Shown: in pieces, positions 58,597-64,000 of the stretch | Numbering within the stretch: position 1 is the stretch's first letter | Layout of the letters: the number at the start of each line of letters is the position of its first letter | Source: JAWHQP01 sp032586195 | GTDB lineage: Bacteria > Pseudomonadota > Gammaproteobacteria > Enterobacterales > Pasteurellaceae | Reading direction: 5' to 3' | NCBI GenBank assembly: GCA_032586195.1 | Contig: JAWHQP010000001.1 | Span: forward strand, 248,001-312,000 | Length of the DNA: 64,000 nucleotides | Position numbers and translations under genes: made by a program | Notes under the pieces: generated by a model | Databases searched by the model: none | The model's input: only the letters and a program-made list of their open reading frames with translations | Told to the model about the DNA's origin: nothing

Positions 58597-59997
58597 ATGT
58601 TTGAGAATTTATCGGATCGCCTCGGCAAAACCTTGCGTAATATTACGGGCAAAGGGCGTTTAACCGAGGATAATATTAAAGACACCCTGCGCGAAGTGCG
58701 GATGGCGTTGCTGGAAGCGGATGTCGCGTTGCCTGTGGTGCGAGAGTTCATCAATAAGGTGAAAGAACGTGCCATTGGCGAAGAAGTCAATAAAAGCCTC
58801 ACGCCGGGGCAGGAATTCCTGAAAATCGTGCAGGCGGAGCTGGAAGCCGCCATGGGCGAGAGCAATGAAAGCCTGAATCTCGCCACGCAGCCGCCGGCGG
58901 TTATTCTGATGGCGGGTCTGCAAGGCGCGGGTAAAACCACCAGTGTGGGAAAATTGGCCAAATTCCTGCGTGAACGCCACAAGAAAAAAGTGCTGGTGGT
59001 CTCCGCGGACGTGTACCGCCCGGCGGCGATTAAACAGCTGGAAACGTTGGCTCAAAGCGTCGGTGCGGATTTTTTCCCTTCCGAAGTAAAACAGAATCCA
59101 GTGGAGATTGTCAAAGCCGCTCTGACGGAAGCCAAACTGAAATTCTACGATGTATTGATCGTGGATACCGCCGGCCGCTTACACGTTGACGGCGAAATGA
59201 TGGAAGAAATCAAGCGGATTCATGCCGCTTTGAACCCGATTGAAACCCTGTTTACCGTGGATGCCATGACCGGGCAGGACGCGGCTAATACGGCAAAAGC
59301 GTTTAATGAAGCATTGCCGCTGACAGGCGTGATTCTGACCAAAGTGGACGGCGATGCGCGCGGCGGCGCGGCGTTGTCTGTCCGCCAAATCGCCGGCAAG
59401 CCGATTAAGTTCCTCGGTGTGGGCGAAAAAACCGATGCGTTGGAACCGTTTCATCCTGATCGCGTGGCATCCCGTATTCTGGGCATGGGCGACGTGCTGT
59501 CTTTAATCGAGGATTTACAGCGTTCCGTGGATCAGGAAAAAGCGGAAAAAATGGCCCAGAAATTCAAGAAAGGAAACAATTTCACGCTGGAGGATTTCCG
59601 CGAACAGCTGATCGAAATGAAAAAAATGGGCGGTATGATGTCCATGCTGGATAAACTGCCGGGGGCGAAAAATCTGCCGGCTCACGTGAAAAATCAGGTA
59701 GATGACAAAATGTTCATCAAAATGGAAGCGATCATCAATTCCATGACCTTAAAAGAACGGGCCCATCCGGATATTATCAAGGGATCTCGCCGGCGCCGTA
59801 TCGCCCTAGGTTCAGGCACGCAGGTGCAAGATGTGAACAAATTGCTGAAACAGTTCGACGAAATGCAGCGTATGATGAAAAAAATGCGTAACGGCGGCAT
59901 GGCAAAAATGATGCGCGGCATGAAAGGCATGATGGGCGGCTTAGGCGGCATGGGCGGTGCCCTCGGTGGGTTAGGCGGAATGTTCGGCAAGCGCTGA
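58597..59997 (+). CDS. ffh: Signal recognition particle protein Ffh
   Basis: A 466-residue SRP54 GTPase that targets inner-membrane proteins to SecYEG with 4.5S RNA. The N domain begins MFENLSDRLGKTLRNITGKGRLTE. The G domain has GLQGAGKTTS (about 107-116), DTAGRLHVD, and TKVDGDARGGAAL. The M domain (from about 330) is Met-rich and ends with a Met/Gly tail (GMKGMMGGLGGMGGALGGLG). Length slightly exceeds E. coli (453) because of that tail. Divergent from ypjD. Confidence 0.97.
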   Translation: MFENLSDRLGKTLRNITGKGRLTEDNIKDTLREVRMALLEADVALPVVREFINKVKERAIGEEVNKSLTPGQEFLKIVQAELEAAMGESNESLNLATQPPAVILMAGLQGAGKTTSVGKLAKFLRERHKKKVLVVSADVYRPAAIKQLETLAQSVGADFFPSEVKQNPVEIVKAALTEAKLKFYDVLIVDTAGRLHVDGEMMEEIKRIHAALNPIETLFTVDAMTGQDAANTAKAFNEALPLTGVILTKVDGDARGGAALSVRQIAGKPIKFLGVGEKTDALEPFHPDRVASRILGMGDVLSLIEDLQRSVDQEKAEKMAQKFKKGNNFTLEDFREQLIEMKKMGGMMSMLDKLPGAKNLPAHVKNQVDDKMFIKMEAIINSMTLKERAHPDIIKGSRRRRIALGSGTQVQDVNKLLKQFDEMQRMMKKMRNGGMAKMMRGMKGMMGGLGGMGGALGGLGGMFGKR

Positions 59998-60027
59998 TTA
60001 AATTGAATAAACACTGATTAGAAAAGT

Positions 60028-60166
60028 AAAGTGCGGTGCTGAAAATTTGAGTTTTTCGATATTATGAAGCAGTTGCGCAAAGGGCATAATGCAATATGCC
60101 CTTTCTTGATGTTGATTTTGTACGGCAAATACATAATAAAAACTCAAATTTTCAGCACCGCACTTT
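60028..60166. repeat. 29-base perfect inverted repeat built on uptake sequences
   Basis: 60028-60056 and 60138-60166 are exact inverted copies, each covering the uptake core AAAGTGCGGT plus its extended AT region. They enclose 81 bases. Inside is a second perfect hairpin, AAAGGGCATA/TATGCCCTTT (60079-60104). The whole could form a long stem between ffh and tyrP and stop transcription. Confidence 0.9.
60079..60104 (+). terminator. Probable ffh terminator
   Basis: AAAGGGCATA-ATGCAA-TATGCCCTTT followed by CTTGAT; a 10-base-pair stem with weak T-run, nested within the larger inverted repeat. Confidence 0.6.
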
Positions 60167-60184
60167 TTTGTTTAAGGAACCGAA

Positions 60185-61405
60185 TTGATGAAAAATAAAA
60201 TTTTAGGCAGTGCATTAATGATTGCCGGTACCACGATTGGCGCGGGTATGCTGGCGATGCCTCTTACCTCGGCAGGCATTGGGTTTGGCGCTACGTTGAT
60301 ACTGTTGTTCGTGTTGTGGGCGTTATTGCTGTACACGGGTTTACTCTTTATGGAAGTCTATCAGGCGGCTTTGCGCAAGGATGTCGGCGTTGCCAGCCTG
60401 GCCGAACAATATTTCGGATTAACCGGACGTGTTCTGGCCACGGGTACTTTGCTGATTTTGTTATATGCCTTACTCTCCGCCTATATTACGGGCGGCGGTT
60501 CGTTGGTCGCGGGATTATTGCCTGATCTCGGTGACGACAATGCGGCAATGCAGCTGGGCATCGTATTATTTACCCTGATTCTGGGGGCTTTTGTGGTGAT
60601 CGGCGTTAAAAGCGTTGACGGGTTGACACGTTTAATGTTCAGCGGGAAAGCTATTTTCTTTGTGATTATCCTGCTCATCATGTTGCCGAAAGCCAGTCTT
60701 GACCATCTGATGGCAACGCCGTTGGATAATAAACTGATCCTTTCTGCGGTGCCGATTTTTTTCACTTCTTTTGGTTTTCATGTGATCATGGCGAGTATTA
60801 ATACTTATCTGGACGCGGATATCCGACGCATTCGCACCGCGGTGATTATCGGCAGCCTGATTCCTCTGGCGGTTTATCTGCTGTGGCAGTTATCCACGCA
60901 CGGCGTATTAAGTCAGCATGAACTCTTGCAGGTTGTACAGCAGGATCCGACCCCGAACGGTCTGGTGAAAGCGACTTATGTGATTACGGGCAGCAGTTTA
61001 TTAGGTGAAGCGGTACGTTTGTTTTCCGCCTTTGCTTTGATTACCTCGTTTTTGGGCGTGGCCTTAGGTATTTTTGAATGTATGGGGGATTTGTTGACAC
61101 GTATTAAAATGCCGGCGACCCGCCCGGTATTAACCTTTTTCACTTTCGTTCCGCCGTTGATTTTTGCCTTATTTTATCCGAAAGGTTTTATTGTCGCTCT
61201 TGGTTATGCGGGGTTACTGTTTGCTTTTTACGGCTTGATTTTACCGATCGGGCTTGCCTGGCGGGCACGTAAATTACACCCGAATTTGCCGTACCGCGTA
61301 TGGGGCGGCAATGGCTTGTTGCTCATTGTCTTGCTGTTGGGTATTGTTATTATGATTATTCCATTTCTTATTCAAGCCGGCTTATTACCGGCGGTAGTCG
61401 GATAG
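60185..61405 (+). CDS. tyrP: Tyrosine-specific transporter TyrP (HAAAP family)
   Basis: A 406-residue, 11-helix aromatic-amino-acid:proton symporter. The family start is KILGSALMIAGTTIGAGMLAMPLTSAGIGFG; further signatures are SFGFHVIMASINTYLDADIRRIRTAVIIGSLIPL and LITSFLGVALGIFECMGDL. It resembles E. coli and Haemophilus TyrP and less so Mtr. The ATG at 60185 or the adjacent ATG at 60188 starts it; AAGGAAC precedes. I looked for a TyrR box upstream and did not find a convincing one. A terminator follows. Confidence 0.9.
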   Translation: MMKNKILGSALMIAGTTIGAGMLAMPLTSAGIGFGATLILLFVLWALLLYTGLLFMEVYQAALRKDVGVASLAEQYFGLTGRVLATGTLLILLYALLSAYITGGGSLVAGLLPDLGDDNAAMQLGIVLFTLILGAFVVIGVKSVDGLTRLMFSGKAIFFVIILLIMLPKASLDHLMATPLDNKLILSAVPIFFTSFGFHVIMASINTYLDADIRRIRTAVIIGSLIPLAVYLLWQLSTHGVLSQHELLQVVQQDPTPNGLVKATYVITGSSLLGEAVRLFSAFALITSFLGVALGIFECMGDLLTRIKMPATRPVLTFFTFVPPLIFALFYPKGFIVALGYAGLLFAFYGLILPIGLAWRARKLHPNLPYRVWGGNGLLLIVLLLGIVIMIIPFLIQAGLLPAVVG

Positions 61406-61413
61406 AATCATTG

Positions 61414-61440
61414 AGGGCGTTGAAATACGTCCTTTTTTAA
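61414..61440 (+). terminator. Intrinsic terminator of tyrP
   Basis: GGGCGT-TGAAAT-ACGTCC (one G-T pair) followed by TTTTTT. Confidence 0.8.
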
Positions 61441-61616
61441 TATTGATTTTGGGTAGCCGATCATACTAATGACTTTCATATTTTCCCGTTCTAAGAAGTA
61501 AGAATGTCAAAAAATCTATATTTTTTGAATATTTTCTTTACTGAACTTTACTAAACATTACAACTCCTTGCCGTTTCATAGGCTATTTCTTTAGTAGAAT
61601 AATAAAACTGTACTTT

Positions 61617-61633
61617 CTTTCTTCGGAAGAAAG
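61617..61633 (+). other. Hairpin in the adhesin leader
   Basis: CTTTCTT-CGG-AAGAAAG, 39 bases before the adhesin start. It may be an mRNA-stability or regulatory hairpin. The region 61441-61671 holds no other recognisable feature and no simple-sequence repeat of the phase-variation type. Confidence 0.4.
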
Positions 61634-61671
61634 GACAGTGTAGTAATTTTTTAAATAATGTGATGTAATCT

Positions 61672-64000
61672 ATGAATAAAATATTTAAAGTTATTTGGAA
61701 TCACGCCATGCAAACATGGGTGGTAGTATCCGAACTCAATCGAAGTAAAGGGAAAACAAAATCTTCTTCAAATAGACAGCCTAAGCTTTCAGCAGTAGCT
61801 ATCGCACTTGCCGGTACGGGCACAATTATAGGCGGTTTGGCCTACGCGGCGGTTTCAACAAGTTCAGCGGGGTTGGCCGCCTCATCCGGTGGTAGTATCG
61901 TTATTAATGGTGACGCGGGTTATACTAATTCGGCGGGAGACTGGAGTTATGTCATTGGTAATAATGTAACGACAAATTCTACCGATTCTGTTGTCATTGG
62001 TTCTCACTCAACGGCAGGTAGCAAAAACGGTGTGGTTATCGGTCAGAATTCAAGCACAACGGGTGAAAGCAGTATTGCAATTGGTAATACGGCCGTAGCC
62101 AATGGTGGTGATGCCGTTGCTATCGGTACAAATGCTTCCGCGACCGTTGGTACGGCCGTCGTTGGGCAGTATGCATCCGCTTTAGGTTCGAACTCAGCGG
62201 CTTTTGGTCGCTCCGCCAAGGCTGATGGCGAAGAAGCACTTGCGTTGGGTTATGCTTCGGTTGCCTCGGGTTGGCATACTACGGCTATCGGCATTAACGC
62301 GATGGCAAACACCACAAACAGTATTGCGATTGGTCAAGGGGCAAAGGCTTATGGTGTCAGTGCAACTAATTCGAATACTGCTAATTCGGTAGCGATTGGC
62401 CCTTACGCTGAAGCCGGCGGAGCAAATGCACTTGCCATGGGTGATACGGCTAAAGCATTAGGCGGCAACTCCGTTTCCCTTGGTGTGTTGTCTCAGGCGA
62501 CAGGATATTTATCAACCACGGTCGGTGCCGCCGCTAATGCCACGGCTAACCGTAGTACGTCAATCGGTGCTCAAAGTAATGCAACCGCAATTAGAGCAAC
62601 CGCATTAGGCACGCAGTCAAATGCGACAGCCAATCGTTCGCTTGCTCTGGGTTCATATGCAGTGGCGTCATTGGCAGATTCCGTGGCGTTGGGTGCCAAT
62701 TCCACCACCGTTGCCGGAACAAATGTCACTAGTGCCACCGTTAACAATATCACCTATAGCGGTTTTGCCGGCAGTTTAGGTAATAACACCAACCGCGTTG
62801 TTTCAGTGGGTTCGGCGGGCAATGAACGCCAGATTCAAAATGTAGCTGCAGGTAAAATCACCGCCGACTCAACCGATGCCATCAACGGTTCACAGCTTTA
62901 TTTAGTGGCCGCGGGCTTATATGATGCCATGCCGACAGTAACGGCCGGCGGTAATGACACTACTGTGACTACGGTAGTGAATCCGAATGGTTCTGTGGCT
63001 TATACGGTGACTTCCTGCAATACGCAGGCCAGTGTGACGTCAAATGATGGTTCCGTTACGATTAATTCCGTTACGAACGCTAACGGCACCACAAACTACG
63101 ATTTATCGGTATCGGCCACTGCTTCATCAGGTGGTGTTAACATGACGGATGCGTCAGTCAACCCTAATGGTACCGTCTCTGTAAACAGTACCACCGGGGG
63201 AAACCATGCGTTAAACGCAACGACCATTGAAAACCTGGTGAATAATTCAGGCTGGAACGTTCAGGCTAACGGCGAAACGAAAGATCTCGTCACCGCAGGT
63301 AATAATGTCGGCTTCAATGACAGCGATACCGTCGCTACGAACGCAACGTCGGATAATACAACAACCAATTTCACCTTTAGCGTGAAGACAGGCAATGTTT
63401 CTGCCAACACGACCACCGGCACGGTTTCTGCCAATGCCTCTAACGGCACAGTGGCAACCGTGTCTGATGTAGCTGAGGCGATCAATAACAGCGGTTGGAC
63501 AACAACCAATTCGGATGGCAATACCACCGTTATTAATCCGGGTGATACCGTTAACTATGTAAACGGCACAGGCACAATTGCAAATGTGACCACTAACGGC
63601 AACGTCACGAATGTTACTTATGATCTGAATTTGGCTAACGGTACTGGCACTACAGTTACCACGACAACAGTTAACGGTAGTACGGCTTATACGGTAAACG
63701 TAAATACTACGACAGGTTCCGTAAATGGCAACGGCACGGTTTCTGTAACCGATGGCCCTTCTTACCTGAATGCGAGCACGGTGGCAGATTTAATTAATAA
63801 TGCGTCATTTAACGTCACCTCATATAACTCTGGTGTTCAAGTGACTGCCAACAACAATGAAACCGCGCAAATTCATGCTGGCGATACGGTAACCTATATT
63901 GCAGGTAAAAATTTGCTGGTGAACCAAACCGGTTCAACCGTTACCTACGGGTTGGCTAAAGATGTGGAGATTACGGGCAATACAACTGTCAATAATTTCA
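61672..64000 (+). CDS. Trimeric autotransporter adhesin (YadA/Hia-type), 5' part
   Basis: The first 776 codons of a large surface adhesin cut by the window edge. It starts with the extended signal peptide MNKIFKVIWNHAMQTWVVVS typical of trimeric autotransporters. The YadA-like head runs from about residue 90 to 365 with many 14-residue turns of the SxAxG type (SIAIGNTAVANGGDAVAIG). A neck follows, RQIQNVAAGKITADSTDAINGSQLY (about 385-410). After it is a Thr/Asn/Val-rich passenger with repeated GGN/TTT/NGT segments and about thirty N-x-S/T sequons. A single Cys (TSCNTQA, about residue 446) is unusual. The membrane anchor is beyond the window. Confidence 0.93.
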   Translation, partial: MNKIFKVIWNHAMQTWVVVSELNRSKGKTKSSSNRQPKLSAVAIALAGTGTIIGGLAYAAVSTSSAGLAASSGGSIVINGDAGYTNSAGDWSYVIGNNVTTNSTDSVVIGSHSTAGSKNGVVIGQNSSTTGESSIAIGNTAVANGGDAVAIGTNASATVGTAVVGQYASALGSNSAAFGRSAKADGEEALALGYASVASGWHTTAIGINAMANTTNSIAIGQGAKAYGVSATNSNTANSVAIGPYAEAGGANALAMGDTAKALGGNSVSLGVLSQATGYLSTTVGAAANATANRSTSIGAQSNATAIRATALGTQSNATANRSLALGSYAVASLADSVALGANSTTVAGTNVTSATVNNITYSGFAGSLGNNTNRVVSVGSAGNERQIQNVAAGKITADSTDAINGSQLYLVAAGLYDAMPTVTAGGNDTTVTTVVNPNGSVAYTVTSCNTQASVTSNDGSVTINSVTNANGTTNYDLSVSATASSGGVNMTDASVNPNGTVSVNSTTGGNHALNATTIENLVNNSGWNVQANGETKDLVTAGNNVGFNDSDTVATNATSDNTTTNFTFSVKTGNVSANTTTGTVSANASNGTVATVSDVAEAINNSGWTTTNSDGNTTVINPGDTVNYVNGTGTIANVTTNGNVTNVTYDLNLANGTGTTVTTTTVNGSTAYTVNVNTTTGSVNGNGTVSVTDGPSYLNASTVADLINNASFNVTSYNSGVQVTANNNETAQIHAGDTVTYIAGKNLLVNQTGSTVTYGLAKDVEITGNTTVNNF

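Noticed and set aside
60028..60184. TyrR box in front of tyrP
   Set aside because: TGTACGGCAAATACA has the right half-site type, but spacing is 15 rather than 18 bases and half-sites are incomplete.
61441..61671. Phase-variation tract controlling the adhesin
   Set aside because: No homopolymer or short tandem repeat long enough for slippage is seen in the leader or the first codons.

Overview
This window is a chromosomal segment of a gamma-proteobacterium of the family Pasteurellaceae. The strongest evidence is the Haemophilus-type DNA uptake signal sequence (core AAGTGCGGT and its complement), seen about thirty times, mostly between genes. The gene content agrees: pilABCD, a protein E homolog, oapAB, opsX/kdkA, exbBD-tonB, and pnp-nlpI-deaD. 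A hemB gene argues against heme-auxotrophic Haemophilus influenzae and fits a free-haem-synthesising relative (Basfia/Mannheimia succiniciproducens or Actinobacillus succinogenes type). The species call is inference.

Layout. 1-500: 5' end of a sodium:amino-acid symporter behind a tandem glycine riboswitch. 580-5515: leftward operon pilABCD-coaE-yacG-GNAT. A competence-type CRP-S site lies between pilA and the rightward ampD and protein E genes. 6800-12000: leftward pnp-nlpI-deaD RNA-decay cluster. 12360-16000: yhcH-family gene, gltX, a GT32 glycosyltransferase and four tRNAs (Ala-GGC, Val-TAC, Arg-TCT, Pro-TGG). 16100-27900: folD (PurR-like operator), kbp, tig-clpP-clpX-lon-ppiD protein quality-control block (lon with a sigma-32-like promoter), then rpsB-tsf. 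27990-35250: fklB, tatABC-hemB, efp/epmB (divergent, functionally paired) and oapAB. 35340-39756: AraC regulator/AhpD-like pair, lpxH, plsC, ftsP.

39,830-46,370 is a foreign-looking, strongly AT-rich island without any uptake sequence. It is bounded by an IS200-like remnant on the left and a frame-broken tyrosine-recombinase tail on the right. It carries a tight six-gene leftward operon: an Ada-AlkA fusion, an Ogt-type methyltransferase, a GNAT/acyl-synthase-like protein, a ThiF/E1-like adenylating enzyme, an LCM-family methyltransferase and a PEP-mutase/isocitrate-lyase-family enzyme. The coupling of alkylation-damage repair to a small biosynthetic-looking set is the most likely undescribed system here. 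A small secreted acidic protein interrupted by one in-frame stop lies beside it.

46,380-64,000 returns to core genes: yqgA, exbBD-tonB (Fur-like site), a YddA/SbmA-type ABC transporter, an AspT/YidE-type transporter, srmB, opsX/kdkA, a CorB-type protein, ypjD, ffh and tyrP. The right edge cuts a trimeric autotransporter adhesin whose passenger is exceptionally dense in N-x-S/T sequons.

Limits: function calls come from reading motifs and remembered family features. No database search, alignment or folding program was run.
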